Part shown: piece by piece, positions 19,621 to 28,482 of the stretch
Numbering within the stretch: the stretch's first letter is position 1
Layout of the letters: each line of letters starts with the position of its first letter
From: UBA1952 sp965246855
GTDB lineage: Bacteria; Bacteroidota; Bacteroidia; Chitinophagales; Chitinophagaceae
Direction: 5' to 3'
Length of the DNA stretch: 64,000 nucleotides
Assembly (NCBI GenBank): GCA_965246855.1
Contig: CBDFFP010000003.1
Coordinates: 1 to 64,000 of the forward strand
Program-made: the position numbers and the translations under genes
Notes under the pieces: generated by a model
What the model saw: only the letters and a program-made list of their open reading frames with translations
What the model was told of the DNA's origin: nothing
Database searches by the model: none

Positions 19621-19632
19621 CCTACTTCTTAC

Positions 19633-20205
19633 TTATGAAACTGCCGCTTTTTCGTGGATTTTTATCAACGCAAAAAGGCTGTAGTTCACAATGTCTGCAA
19701 GGTTTGCATCTATGCCTTCCGAAACCTTCGTCTGCCCGTCGTTGGAAAGGATTTGCCGGATGCGGAGAAGCTTCGTCAGAATCAAATCCACAAGCGATTC
19801 CTGCGCCATTTGCCGCCACGCTTCGCCGTAATCATTGTTCTTCCGAAGCATTAAATCCTCCACCAAATCGGCCTGCACTTGATACGCCGCGTCCGCTTCT
19901 TCGGCGCTTAATTCCTGCGGACTTTCTGGCGGCAGGGAAAGCTGCATCAGCCCAACAAAGCCATAGTTCACCATGCCCACAAACTCGCTCTCAATAGAGT
20001 CTTCTACCTGCGGAATCGTGCCGCTTTGAAGCTGCCGGATGCGCCATGCCTTGATGTAAATCTGGTCGGCCACCGAGACGGGGCGCAGCACGCGCCACGA
20101 CGTACCGTAGTCGGCGGTCTTGTGTAGGAAAAGCGTTTTGCAGCGTGCGCGCGCTTCCCGATATTGTGCAAGCGTAGCGGACGCTGTTGGAGTCTCCGTT
20201 GGCAT
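19633..20205 (-). CDS. DUF1599 domain-containing protein
   Basis: 190 residues, a family found in Bacteroidota and of no proven function. Two related halves can be seen: KTADYGTSWRVLRPVSVADQ near the N-terminus and KNNDYGEAWRQMAQESLVDL in the second half, each followed by an IRQL/IRQI helix. This internal duplication is the mark of the DUF1599 family. The start at 20205 (MPTETPTASATL) is chosen because sequence upstream runs into the divergent folP gene; a longer frame from 20343 is unlikely. It shares a 34-bp promoter region with folP, the usual neighbour in this phylum. Confidence 0.85.
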   Translation of the reverse strand: MPTETPTASATLAQYREARARCKTLFLHKTADYGTSWRVLRPVSVADQIYIKAWRIRQLQSGTIPQVEDSIESEFVGMVNYGFVGLMQLSLPPESPQELSAEEADAAYQVQADLVEDLMLRKNNDYGEAWRQMAQESLVDLILTKLLRIRQILSNDGQTKVSEGIDANLADIVNYSLFALIKIHEKAAVS

Positions 20206-20239
20206 GAATGCTTTTTGGGTAAAAAAATTTCCTTTCAGG

Positions 20240-21106
20240 ATGCGCGCTAAAAATACACCCTTCCCCGTTGGCGCGCTGCTGCAAAGCGGCGGGCGACTGC
20301 TTTCCGTGGAGAAACCGGTGGTGATGGGCATCCTCAACACCACGCCCGATTCCTTTTATAAAGGCAGCCGTGTAAACGCAGAAAAGCATATTCTCCAGCG
20401 TGCGGAAGAAATGCTCCTCGCCGGCGCGACCATTCTGGACATCGGTGGTGCATCCACCCGACCCGGCGCGAAAGCTCCCGGAATGCTCACCGAAATGCAG
20501 CGCGTGATTCCCGCCATTGAAGCGATTTCAAAACGCTTTCCCCAGTGTTGGATTTCTGTGGACACCTTTCAATCGCAGGTAGCAGTGGCGGCAGTGGAGG
20601 CGGGCGCGGCGATTGTGAATGATGTGAGCGGCGGACTTTTAGACGCGAAAATGATTCCTACAGTTGCGCGTCTCGGTGTGCCGTATGTGGCGATGCACAT
20701 GCAGGGAACACCTGAAACCATGCAGCAGAATCCGGTGTACGAAGACGTGGTTTTAGAAGTCTTCCAAATCCTGCGGGAACGCTACGATGCGGCGCGCACA
20801 GCAGGCATCCGCGACGTGATTCTGGACGTTGGTTTTGGCTTTGGGAAAACGCTGGAACACAATTACACGCTGCTGCGTGAAATGGACACGTTCCGCATCA
20901 TGGGCTGTCCGCTATTGGCCGGGATTTCCCGCAAAGGCATGGTGTGGAAAGCCTTAGACATTTCCCCGGAAGAAGCTTTGAATGGAACCACGGCGGCACA
21001 CATGCTGGCCCTTCAAAACGGCGCATCTATCCTTCGTGTCCACGACGTGAAAGAAGCGGTGGAAGCGGTGCGGATTTGGGATTTGTATGAGGCGGCGGAA
21101 ACGTAA
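20240..21106 (+). CDS. folP: Dihydropteroate synthase
   Basis: Joins p-aminobenzoate to the dihydropterin pyrophosphate in folate synthesis; cytoplasmic TIM barrel. 288 residues from the ATG at 20240, preceded by a TTTCAGG ribosome-binding-like stretch. Family motifs are all present: GILNTTPDSFY, DIGGASTRPG, SVDTF, NDVSGG, DVGFGFGKTLEHN, and GISRKGMV near the C-terminus. The length is normal. Longer upstream frames overlap the divergent DUF1599 gene and are rejected. The gene ends 46 bp before the convergent ispH stop. Confidence 0.95.
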   Translation: MRAKNTPFPVGALLQSGGRLLSVEKPVVMGILNTTPDSFYKGSRVNAEKHILQRAEEMLLAGATILDIGGASTRPGAKAPGMLTEMQRVIPAIEAISKRFPQCWISVDTFQSQVAVAAVEAGAAIVNDVSGGLLDAKMIPTVARLGVPYVAMHMQGTPETMQQNPVYEDVVLEVFQILRERYDAARTAGIRDVILDVGFGFGKTLEHNYTLLREMDTFRIMGCPLLAGISRKGMVWKALDISPEEALNGTTAAHMLALQNGASILRVHDVKEAVEAVRIWDLYEAAET

Positions 21107-21152
21107 TCCACGTACCCCACCCACATTTTCGGCGGACACGCGCGGCGTGTCC

Positions 21153-22391
21153 CTACCCATTTATCGCCGTCCATTCCCGCGTTACGTTTTCAAAACAATC
21201 TCCCGCCGAAAGCATACTGCAAAGGCGCTCCATGACGCGCTCCACCACCGCATCGGGGCAGGAAGCACCGGCAGTTATCAGCACCTTTACCGGACGCTCT
21301 GTTGGGAGATAATTCACCGTTTCCCGCTCTACGTACGCGTGTAAATCAAAATGGCGGATGGCGTTCTCGGAAAGCAGACAACGCTCGTCTTCTATGTAGT
21401 AGGTGGGGAGTTTCTCTTCGCAAAGCTCCACGAGGTGTGAGGTGTTGGAAGAATTATAGCCGCCGATAACAAGGGCGAAATGCGCCTCTTCTTTCAGCAT
21501 CGCATCCACCGCGCTTTGGTTGTCTGCTGTGGCGTAACAAAGTGTGTCGCGGGTGTCGGCGAAGCGGGTAGAGAGGGTTTCGGGCGTGAGGGAATGAATT
21601 TCTATCATCACGCTTTTGAGATAGTCGGCAATGGCTTGTGTGTCGCTTGCCAGCATGGTGGTTTGGTTCACCACGCCAATGCGTTGCAGGTCGCGCGTGG
21701 GTTCAAAACCTGCGGAGAATTGCCCGGCAAAGCGCGCGCTAAAACCTTCTATCGGTTGCGCCCCGCGAATAAATTCTGCCAGCAATCGCGCTTCCTTCAT
21801 ATCGTTTACCACTACCGTTGGTGTGTGGGCTTTGCTGTGAGAGAACGTAGCCCGCGTTTCTTCGTGCATCGGCTTTCCATGTACCACAACGGTATATCCT
21901 TCCGCACCAATCTTTTCCGCCCGGTTCCAAACCTTTTCTACAAACGGACACGTGGTTTCATACACAGAAGGCTCAATGCCTTTTTCGCGCAGCTTTTGTT
22001 CCATCTCCAGTGTCGTTCCAAAGGCGGGCACAATCACGATGTCGTCTTTCGTCAGGTCGGCCCAGTTGTGAAGGGGAGTTCCCTTTGTATCCATCAGAAA
22101 ACGCACACCGAGCGCCTGCAAGTCGGCGTTCACGCCAGGATTGTGAATCATCTCCGAGAGCAGAAAGATGCGTTTTCCGGCATTCTCGCTCACGGCCCGG
22201 AAGGCAATTTCAATGGCATTCTCCACGCCATAGCAAAAGCCGAAGTGCCGCGCCAGAATCACTTGTAAAGGCCCTAAGTCCAACCGGGTAGGCGAGGGGT
22301 CTTTCTTCATTTTGTCTGCCGCCTTGCGCCGCAACTTGATAGCCGTTACAAAGGGCGAGCGGTACTGGGGCGGAACATTGAACGACTTCAT
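21153..22391 (-). CDS. ispH: 4-hydroxy-3-methylbut-2-enyl diphosphate reductase
   Basis: Last step of the methylerythritol phosphate pathway: makes isopentenyl and dimethylallyl diphosphate with a 4Fe-4S cluster. 412 residues, the long form usual in this phylum, against about 310 in Escherichia coli. The three cluster cysteines are visible in HFGFCYGVENAIE, VYETTCPFVEKV and ITAGASCPDAVVERV. Other motifs are EMIHNPGVN and VVHGKPMHEETRA. The start at 22391 (MKSFNVPPQYRSPF) is the first ATG that gives protein-like sequence; upstream codons run through an AT-rich intergenic repeat. Confidence 0.93.
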   Translation of the reverse strand: MKSFNVPPQYRSPFVTAIKLRRKAADKMKKDPSPTRLDLGPLQVILARHFGFCYGVENAIEIAFRAVSENAGKRIFLLSEMIHNPGVNADLQALGVRFLMDTKGTPLHNWADLTKDDIVIVPAFGTTLEMEQKLREKGIEPSVYETTCPFVEKVWNRAEKIGAEGYTVVVHGKPMHEETRATFSHSKAHTPTVVVNDMKEARLLAEFIRGAQPIEGFSARFAGQFSAGFEPTRDLQRIGVVNQTTMLASDTQAIADYLKSVMIEIHSLTPETLSTRFADTRDTLCYATADNQSAVDAMLKEEAHFALVIGGYNSSNTSHLVELCEEKLPTYYIEDERCLLSENAIRHFDLHAYVERETVNYLPTERPVKVLITAGASCPDAVVERVMERLCSMLSAGDCFENVTREWTAING

Positions 22392-22414
22392 GACGAAAGC
22401 GAAGGTCGGACAGT

Positions 22415-22575
22415 AATTGACAATGGATAGTTGATAATTGACAATGGGAACCGAAAAATAATTACGTGCGGAATGCACTTCTTAAAAATTCTCGCACAGG
22501 CGCACAGACGCAGAGACAATCAACCCAAAAGAAGGCGCTTATTATTCATTGCTCATTATCCATTGTTTATTGCCG
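22415..22575. repeat. AT-rich intergenic repeat of TTGACAATGG-type words
   Basis: Contains short words repeated in both orientations, such as AATTGACAATGGATAG, GATAATTGACAATGG and CATTATCCATTGTTTATT. A similar piece lies in the rRNA spacer near 62190 (TCATTGTCAATTGTCCATTA). This looks like a dispersed low-complexity family of this genome; no gene inside. Confidence 0.5.
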
Positions 22576-22576
22576 T

Positions 22577-23566
22577 TCACTCTTCCTCTTCCCCATACTG
22601 CGTTTTCACCACACCGCCGTTGAGGCCGCGCGTTTCGGTCACGAAGCGGGCGAGAGTGCTGGAAAAACCGTGTGTCGCCCAAATATTTTCCGCGCCGGTG
22701 GCGTCAATCGCGTCTAAAAGGCCGGGCCAGTCGGCGTGGTCGGAAAGGGCGAAACCCGCATCGGCATTGCGCCGCCGTTGTGCGCCGCGCACCTGCATCC
22801 AACCCGAACACGAACCCACCGCGTAGGGATACCACCGCCGAAGCCACGGCGTGTCCAACGCCGAGCCGGGACAAAGAATCGCGCCCGCAAGCACGTCTTC
22901 CTTTGGTGTGTCTTTGGTCAGCTTTTCAATCTGCGGTAACTCCGGGCGGAAAGGGCGGACGGCATCATTCATGTTCACCGTTGCGCCGTGCGCGTAAATT
23001 TTTACGCCATATTTCGCCAGTCCGTGAACGATGCGCTGGCTTTTTCCAAGCGTGTAAGCTACGAGTACAGATGCCCGTCCACGTTCGCGGTTCTTCTCAA
23101 TCCACGCAGCCATCTTCTCCATAATTGCGTCCTGCTCCTCCCACTGATAAATGGGCAGCCCGAAGGTGCTTTCCGTTACAAAATGCTGGCAGCGCACCGG
23201 CTCAAAGGGCGTGGAAAGGCCGTCGTCTGCGGTTTTGTAGTCGCCACTGATAACCCACACTTCGCCCTTGTATTCTACCCGCACCTGCGCGGAGCCAACG
23301 ATGTGCCCCGCCGGGTGCAGACTCACTTTTACACCGTTGATAAGAATCGGAAAGTTGTAGGGAATGGTCTCAATAACAGCTTCGGGGCCGAGGCGGGCTT
23401 TAAGGATGAATTCGCTTTCGGTATGTGCCAGATAACGCTTCATGCCCCAGCGGGCGTGGTCGGAATGGCCGTGCGTGAGAATGGCGCGGTCAACGGGGCG
23501 GTAGGGGTCTATGTAGAAATCTCCTTGCCGACAATAAAATCCATTTTCAAATTCAATGAGGGGCAT
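22577..23566 (-). CDS. Ligase-associated DNA exonuclease, metallo-beta-lactamase/beta-CASP fold
   Basis: Putative DNA end-processing nuclease of the ligase-associated repair group, named for its frequent neighbourhood with an ATP-dependent ligase and a large DEXH helicase. 329 residues. The metal-binding HGHSDH motif is at 32-37 (ILTHGHSDHARWG). Further ligands follow in HPAGHIVGSAQVRV and SGDYKTADDG. The beta-CASP part has ALSDHADWPGLLDAI and WATHG near the end. Here the gene is 14 kb away from the ligase-helicase pair at 37985-42213, so the set is split. I see no other family member in the window. Confidence 0.88.
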   Translation of the reverse strand: MPLIEFENGFYCRQGDFYIDPYRPVDRAILTHGHSDHARWGMKRYLAHTESEFILKARLGPEAVIETIPYNFPILINGVKVSLHPAGHIVGSAQVRVEYKGEVWVISGDYKTADDGLSTPFEPVRCQHFVTESTFGLPIYQWEEQDAIMEKMAAWIEKNRERGRASVLVAYTLGKSQRIVHGLAKYGVKIYAHGATVNMNDAVRPFRPELPQIEKLTKDTPKEDVLAGAILCPGSALDTPWLRRWYPYAVGSCSGWMQVRGAQRRRNADAGFALSDHADWPGLLDAIDATGAENIWATHGFSSTLARFVTETRGLNGGVVKTQYGEEEE

Positions 23567-23712
23567 GAGCGGTTGGCGCGTTTTATTTAAAGCACTAAAA
23601 GATTCGTTCCGGCGCTGCTGTTTCTTCCCTGTTTCCTACACTCCCTGCTCTCCCCGTGTCGCTTCCTGTCCGCTTCGCCCGCCTGCGCCTTTTGGTAAGG
23701 GAAAGCCGTGCG

Positions 23713-24792
23713 ATGCGCCGGAAGATGCTCACGTTTGCGGCGCTGTTGGTGGTGGTCATTCTGTTTCAGCTCTTGATGCCCAACAACCCGAAGCTGGTGC
23801 ATTTCTACGATTATCACATCTTCAAGCCCTGGCAAACCGCGCGCAATCAACTCTTTGGGTTGTTCCGTCCGTCGGTGGGGGATTGGCTGTATCTGCTGGC
23901 GATTATGTCGCTGATAGTGGCGCTGATACGGGCGCTTTATTTCGGCATTCGCTTTGCCACGCACCGCCACTTCCTGGGCAACAACCTGCTCAATACCTTC
24001 ATCACCATCACCGTTCTCTACCTCCTTTTCTTTATCGGTTGGGGCGGGAATTACTACAAGCCGAAGTTGCGCAAAGTATGGGAGTTGGCGAAGCTGGAAA
24101 CGCCCGTGCAGGTGCAGCTCCGCGACTTTGATTCCTTCCTGACTGTACAGCTCAACGCGCTTGCGCCGCAATACCGGGAGATGGATTTTGAAAGAGTAAA
24201 CAAAGCTGCCATTGCCGAATACCAGTGCTGCACCGACAGCCGCACTTCGCTAAAAGGGCTGAATGCAAAGCCTTCGCTGTTCGGCTCGCTGATGCAGTAT
24301 TTGGGCATTCAGGGCTACTACAATCCGTGGACGGGCGAGGCGCAAGTGAATCAACATCTGCCGTCGTTTATGCTGCCTTTTGTTACCTGCCACGAGATGG
24401 CCCACCAAAGCGGCATCGGCTCGGAAGAGGACGCGAATTTGCTTTCCTACGCCGTTTGTACGCGCTCCCAAAAAGCATCTTTTCGCTACAGCGGCTACTT
24501 CAATCTCTGGCTTTATACGCACGGCATGATTCGGGAAGAAGATTCGGCGCTGGCCAACAATCTTCTCACCGGACTGAACGCCCTCAGCCGTTCCCACCGC
24601 GACACCCTGCGCGCCATCCGCGAGCGTTACCGGGGCGAAACCAGCAACTGGAGCATGGCACTCTATGATAGCTATCTGCGCCTGCACGACCAAAAGGAAG
24701 GTATCAAAAGCTATAACCGCGTGGCGCTCTCGGCATGGGCCTATGAGCAGAAGAAAGAAGTGTTTGTGGGAAAGGATTTGCGGATTCCTTGA
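23713..24792 (+). CDS. DUF3810 membrane protein with HEMAH metalloprotease-like motif
   Basis: 359 residues from the ATG at 23713; a GTG at 23656 is an alternative. Three hydrophobic helices in the first 115 residues (about 7-22, 57-75, 93-110) are followed by a soluble domain with HEMAH at 227-231 and GSEEDANLLSY just after, in which E239 is a good candidate for the third zinc ligand. This is the DUF3810 pattern known from Bacteroidota. The family has no proven role; the motif suggests a membrane-bound gluzincin peptidase. Convergent with the mutase gene beyond a repeat array. Confidence 0.85.
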   Translation: MRRKMLTFAALLVVVILFQLLMPNNPKLVHFYDYHIFKPWQTARNQLFGLFRPSVGDWLYLLAIMSLIVALIRALYFGIRFATHRHFLGNNLLNTFITITVLYLLFFIGWGGNYYKPKLRKVWELAKLETPVQVQLRDFDSFLTVQLNALAPQYREMDFERVNKAAIAEYQCCTDSRTSLKGLNAKPSLFGSLMQYLGIQGYYNPWTGEAQVNQHLPSFMLPFVTCHEMAHQSGIGSEEDANLLSYAVCTRSQKASFRYSGYFNLWLYTHGMIREEDSALANNLLTGLNALSRSHRDTLRAIRERYRGETSNWSMALYDSYLRLHDQKEGIKSYNRVALSAWAYEQKKEVFVGKDLRIP

Positions 24793-24859
24793 TGAAAACG
24801 AGTGTATCAGGAAGGAAAACCCATTCCATATAGCATTCCCCAAGTTCTATTTACCCTTT

Positions 24860-25069
24860 GCGAGCCGTCCACAAGAGGTTGCGCGCTGCTCGCAACGGTT
24901 AGTGGACGGCTCGCAACGACTTGTGCGCTGCTCGCAACGGTTAGTGAACGGCTCGCAACCTCTTGTGCGCTGCTCGCAAGGGTTGGTGGACGGCTCGCAA
25001 CGACTTGTGAGCTGCTCACAAGGGTTGGTGGACGGCTCGCAACGACTTGTGCGCCGTCCACAACAGGAA
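24860..25069. repeat. Array of ten 21-nt combinatorial units (locus 1)
   Basis: Ten exact 21-base units fill 24860-25069 with no spacer. The core TCGCAA (twice CCACAA, once TCACAA) sits at unit positions 10-15. It is preceded by one of a few 9-mers (GTGGACGGC, GTGCGCTGC, GTGAACGGC, GTGAGCTGC) and followed by one of a few 6-mers (CGACTT, CGGTTA, CCTCTT, GGGTTG). Reading on the plus strand gives heptads like VDGSQRL and VRCSQGL, but no start or conserved gene surrounds it. It lies between two convergent gene ends. Confidence 0.85.
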
Positions 25070-25088
25070 GAGCGCGGCACTTCAACCT

Positions 25089-26636
25089 TTATCCCGCATA
25101 CTCTCCCCACAATTCCCGCAAACTGTCGGCGATTTCGCCCAGCGTGCAATGGGCTTCTACGGCGGCAATTACGGGGGGCATCAAGTTATCTCCATTGCGC
25201 GCTGCTTCCTGAATGGAAAGAATGGCGGCTTGTGCTTTTTCCCCATCGCGACGGGCGCGCAGGGATGCCAACTTCTCGCTTTGAACGGCGCGGATGCTGT
25301 CGTCAATCTTAAACACCGGCGGGTTGGCGCTTTCTTTAGAGAGGAATTTATTCACGCCCACAATCACCTTCTCACCGCTTTCAATCGCCTTGTTGTACTC
25401 ATAGGCGCTGCGGGCGATTTCTTCCTGCATAAAACCTGCTTCAATGGCTTTCACTGCGCCGCCCATCGCGTCCATCCGCGCTATCAATTCCCCTGCTTTG
25501 GCCTCCATCTCGTCGGTCAGGGCCTCCACAAAATAAGAACCGCCCAGCGGGTCGGGCGTATCGGTAACGCCGCTCTCCGAAGCAATCACTTGTTGCGTGC
25601 GCAGGGCCAGCGTAGCGGCGCTTTCCGTAGGCAGGGAAAGGGCTTCGTCAAAGCCGTTGGTATGAAGGCTTTGCGTGCCGCCCAGCACCGCAGAAAGAGC
25701 TTGCAGGGCAACGCGCACAATATTGTTTTGGGGTTGCTGCGCCGTGAGGGTGGAGCCGCCCGTTTGGGTGTGGAAGCGCAGCGTCTGCGCCTTCGGGTCG
25801 GTAGCGCCGAGCGCCTTTGTGATGGATGCCCACATGCGCCGCGCCGCACGGAACTTGGCTACTTCTTCAAACAGATTGTTGTGGGCGTTGAAGAAGAAAG
25901 AAAGGCGCTGTGCAAACACATTGATGTCTAAACCCTTCGCAATCGCAGCTTCCAGGTAAGCCTTGCCATTCGCCAGCGTAAACGCCAGTTCCTGCACCGC
26001 CGTAGAACCTGCCTCGCGGATGTGGTAGCCGGAAATAGAGATGGTATTCCACTTGGGAAGTTCCTTGCTACACCACTCAAAGATGTCGGTGATGATGCGC
26101 ATACTTTGCTGTGGCGGATAGATATACGTACCGCGCGCGGCGTACTCTTTCAGGATGTCGTTCTGAATCGTCCCGGAAATCTTGTTTAAATCCGCGCCTT
26201 GCTGTTTCGCCAATGCCACATAGAAAGCCAGGAGGATAAAACCCGTCGCGTTGATGGTCATAGAGGTGGAAACATCTTCCAACCGGATGCCGCCGAAAAG
26301 CACTTCCATGTCCTCCAAAGAGTCAATCGCCACACCCACTTTCCCCACTTCGCCTTCACTCATCGCGTGGTCAGAATCATAGCCAATCTGCGTAGGAAGG
26401 TCAAAGGCAACGGAAAGGCCCATCACTCCCTGCGAGAGCAGATAATGGTAGCGTTTGTTGCTTTCTTCTGCGGTGGAAAAACCTGCGTACTGGCGCATCG
26501 TCCAGTTGCGCTCGCGATACATCGTGGCATGTACACCGCGTGTAAACGGAAATGTTCCGGGGGCTGGTTGGGGAGATGTAGGCTGGTCGTAGAGAGGAGC
26601 TATTGGGATGCCGGAATCGGTGGTGTGTTTTGCCAT
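25089..26636 (-). CDS. Methylmalonyl-CoA mutase-type acyl-CoA mutase, large (catalytic) subunit without B12 domain
   Basis: Catalytic TIM-barrel subunit of a coenzyme B12-dependent acyl-CoA mutase, 515 residues. Motifs: TMRQYAGFSTAEESNKRYHY, GLSVAFDLPTQIGYDSDH, SMTINATG, NISISGYHIREAG-like (NTISISGYHIREAG) and HTQTGGSTLTAQQPQNN. The length matches stand-alone large subunits; the cobalamin-binding domain must be on a separate polypeptide, which is not in this window. The start at 26636 (MAKHTTDSGIPIAPL) is chosen because the upstream codons overlap the T9SS gene and are not conserved-looking. Whether the substrate is methylmalonyl-CoA or a branched isomer such as isobutyryl-CoA cannot be told from sequence alone. 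Confidence 0.9.
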   Translation of the reverse strand: MAKHTTDSGIPIAPLYDQPTSPQPAPGTFPFTRGVHATMYRERNWTMRQYAGFSTAEESNKRYHYLLSQGVMGLSVAFDLPTQIGYDSDHAMSEGEVGKVGVAIDSLEDMEVLFGGIRLEDVSTSMTINATGFILLAFYVALAKQQGADLNKISGTIQNDILKEYAARGTYIYPPQQSMRIITDIFEWCSKELPKWNTISISGYHIREAGSTAVQELAFTLANGKAYLEAAIAKGLDINVFAQRLSFFFNAHNNLFEEVAKFRAARRMWASITKALGATDPKAQTLRFHTQTGGSTLTAQQPQNNIVRVALQALSAVLGGTQSLHTNGFDEALSLPTESAATLALRTQQVIASESGVTDTPDPLGGSYFVEALTDEMEAKAGELIARMDAMGGAVKAIEAGFMQEEIARSAYEYNKAIESGEKVIVGVNKFLSKESANPPVFKIDDSIRAVQSEKLASLRARRDGEKAQAAILSIQEAARNGDNLMPPVIAAVEAHCTLGEIADSLRELWGEYAG

Positions 26637-26725
26637 AACGGGGGCTGCAAAGGTGGGGGAAGCAGGGGTACAAAAAAGCCGACGCGCGGGAGGCGCATCG
26701 GCTTGAGAGAAAATGGAAGAACTTC

Positions 26726-27751
26726 TTACTGCACCGACAACTTGTTCATCAGCATCTTGCCTTCCGCGTTTTGGAGACGCACGAGATACAGACCTTTCGC
26801 CCATCCTTCGGTAGAAATCTGTACGGAAGTTGCGCCATTCAGGCTTTGGGAGAAGACTGCCTTGCCGGTGAGGTCGGTAACCACAATACTTCCTTCACGG
26901 CTGTTGAAAGACGCCGGAATTTCTACGCGCGTATTGCCGGTGGAAGGATTGGGCGCAAGACGGAAATTCTCCACGGCGCTTACGGTGGAAACCGCCGTTG
27001 CGTTAGGGTCAAAATAGCTGCCTGCAACGCCTGCCAGTGTTTCTCCTCCGTTGCTGTCTATGCTATAGGTATAGTTGATGCTCATCACCGGATAGCGGGA
27101 GGCAGTTTCAAACCACTCGTAGCGCACAACATGGGTTTCAAAAAGCGGTTGGAGGAACAAAGTAGCTTTTATGCGTACATTGGAACGTACCAGCAATACA
27201 TTGGAATAGGTGCTTACCGGCGTGGTGAGCGAGCCATAACCGGCTCCCAGAACCGAGTCAGAGGCATTCATCGTCAGCGGAAACGGCGCTTGCGAAGTCG
27301 TTGCGGTGCCGCTTGCGGCGTCGGCGTATTGGGTGTTATAGGTAAGCGGGAAGCGATACACATCAAGCGCATTGGTGAATTTCACCGACAGGTCGGGCGC
27401 GCTGGTTCCGGTGTTTTGGAAAGTCGTTGTGCCTGTTTTGAAATACTGGAAAGAAGAATCTGCCGGAGAGCCATTAATAAGGTCGGCATTGCTGTAAGAG
27501 GGGCAGTCGGCCTGCGGGATGCAACCGAAATAGCTCAACGGGGTTGGTCCGGAGGCAACCACTGTGGTATAATTCCAGTTGACGCTTGCGCCCGTCGTGG
27601 GCATCATGGGATTGGCGCTGGTGTCTATAAAAGACATGTAATACACCGTGTCGGCTTGCGGCATATGCGTAGCCGCGTTGAGCGTGATTTGCGCCTGCGA
27701 AGCAGCAGCACTGCCCAGCAAACTGAGGGCGAAAAGTAGTGGTTTTTTCAT
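26726..27751 (-). CDS. Exported protein with type IX secretion C-terminal sorting domain
   Basis: 341 residues. A signal peptide (MKKPLLFALSLLGSAAASQA) is followed by a beta-rich domain of unknown function from about 21 to 260. The last 75 residues form a type A sorting domain of the type IX secretion system: FRLAPNPSTGNTRVEIP, then VTDLTGKAVFSQ, then GWAKGLYLVRLQNAEGK and a basic end. Such proteins are carried across the outer membrane and the sorting domain is cleaved. The middle domain resembles no enzyme I know. It is upstream of the mutase on the same strand with a 89-bp gap. Confidence 0.85.
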   Translation of the reverse strand: MKKPLLFALSLLGSAAASQAQITLNAATHMPQADTVYYMSFIDTSANPMMPTTGASVNWNYTTVVASGPTPLSYFGCIPQADCPSYSNADLINGSPADSSFQYFKTGTTTFQNTGTSAPDLSVKFTNALDVYRFPLTYNTQYADAASGTATTSQAPFPLTMNASDSVLGAGYGSLTTPVSTYSNVLLVRSNVRIKATLFLQPLFETHVVRYEWFETASRYPVMSINYTYSIDSNGGETLAGVAGSYFDPNATAVSTVSAVENFRLAPNPSTGNTRVEIPASFNSREGSIVVTDLTGKAVFSQSLNGATSVQISTEGWAKGLYLVRLQNAEGKMLMNKLSVQ

Positions 27752-27807
27752 AGAAAAAGAGTGGAAAAGGGTTTAAAAATACGGGTGAAAACGCGTGCCG
27801 AAGATTT

Positions 27808-28362
27808 TTACCCTACGGCACCAAGGGAAAGCACCTTACGCGCCTCGTCGTGCACAATTTGCAGCGCCACTTCTGTAGGCAGTTCGTCCGGCTCGCTCAA
27901 TACGGCCTCTACCATACGGCGGTTCAAGTCGGCGGCAGTGGCTTCGGGTTTAAGCTGGGCAGCAAGTTGATTTATCATGTTCAGTTCCTGCTCCTTCACG
28001 CCACGAATGGTTTCCCACACTTGCCGACTGACGTAAATCTGCTGGCTGATGTTGTGTTCCCATTCCGTCTGAATCGTGAGGTTCATCGCTGCCGCAAATT
28101 CCGGGGCCGACATGCCGGTGACGTACACGCGCGCCGTGAGGTTGCGGGGATGAATGCGCTCCAGAAAAAGCGTCAGGCGCTCATAGGCTTGCAGGCGCAG
28201 GCGGTGGCTCACGTCCTGCGTTTCGCGCAGAAGGGAAATTTGCTTGCGCTGTGTGTCGGAGACAAGAAATTTATTCACGACAAGGTAACTCGTAAGCAGT
28301 ACCACAAGGGCCGGAACGGTGTACTTCAGCAGCTCCAGAAGCGTGGTTGTAATTGGGTTCAT
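27808..28362 (-). CDS. Small membrane-anchored protein (DUF7935-like)
   Basis: 184 residues. One N-terminal transmembrane helix (LLKYTVPALVVLLTSYLVVN) is followed by a soluble, mostly helical domain with RLQAYERLTLFLERIHPRNL and ISQQIYVSRQVWETIRGVKE. This resembles a conserved Bacteroidota family without known function. The helix topology (short N-terminus outside, long C-terminal domain in the cytoplasm) is an inference. The reverse strand near 28390 shows TAATTTCG, a weak match to the -7 promoter element, about 30 bp before the start. Confidence 0.7.
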   Translation of the reverse strand: MNPITTTLLELLKYTVPALVVLLTSYLVVNKFLVSDTQRKQISLLRETQDVSHRLRLQAYERLTLFLERIHPRNLTARVYVTGMSAPEFAAAMNLTIQTEWEHNISQQIYVSRQVWETIRGVKEQELNMINQLAAQLKPEATAADLNRRMVEAVLSEPDELPTEVALQIVHDEARKVLSLGAVG

Positions 28363-28482
28363 TGAGGGTTTTGGAAGAAGGCGCGAAATTAAGGTTCTCT
28401 CTTCCCAACAGCGTCCCCGAAAAAGCCCTTTCCCACTGGTATTGTTTTTATAACCCGCTGCTTAATCCTCTCCTCTCCCTTT

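Noticed and set aside
20120..20239. Longer start for folP
   Set aside because: It would overlap the divergent DUF1599 gene and its start, and the extra residues do not look like the family.
24860..25069. CRISPR array
   Set aside because: Units abut without unique spacers of constant length, and no cas genes are present.
24807..25312. Open frames on both strands through the 21-nt array of locus 1
   Set aside because: A 21-base period keeps all six frames open, so openness is not evidence of coding; the frames also run into the mutase gene.
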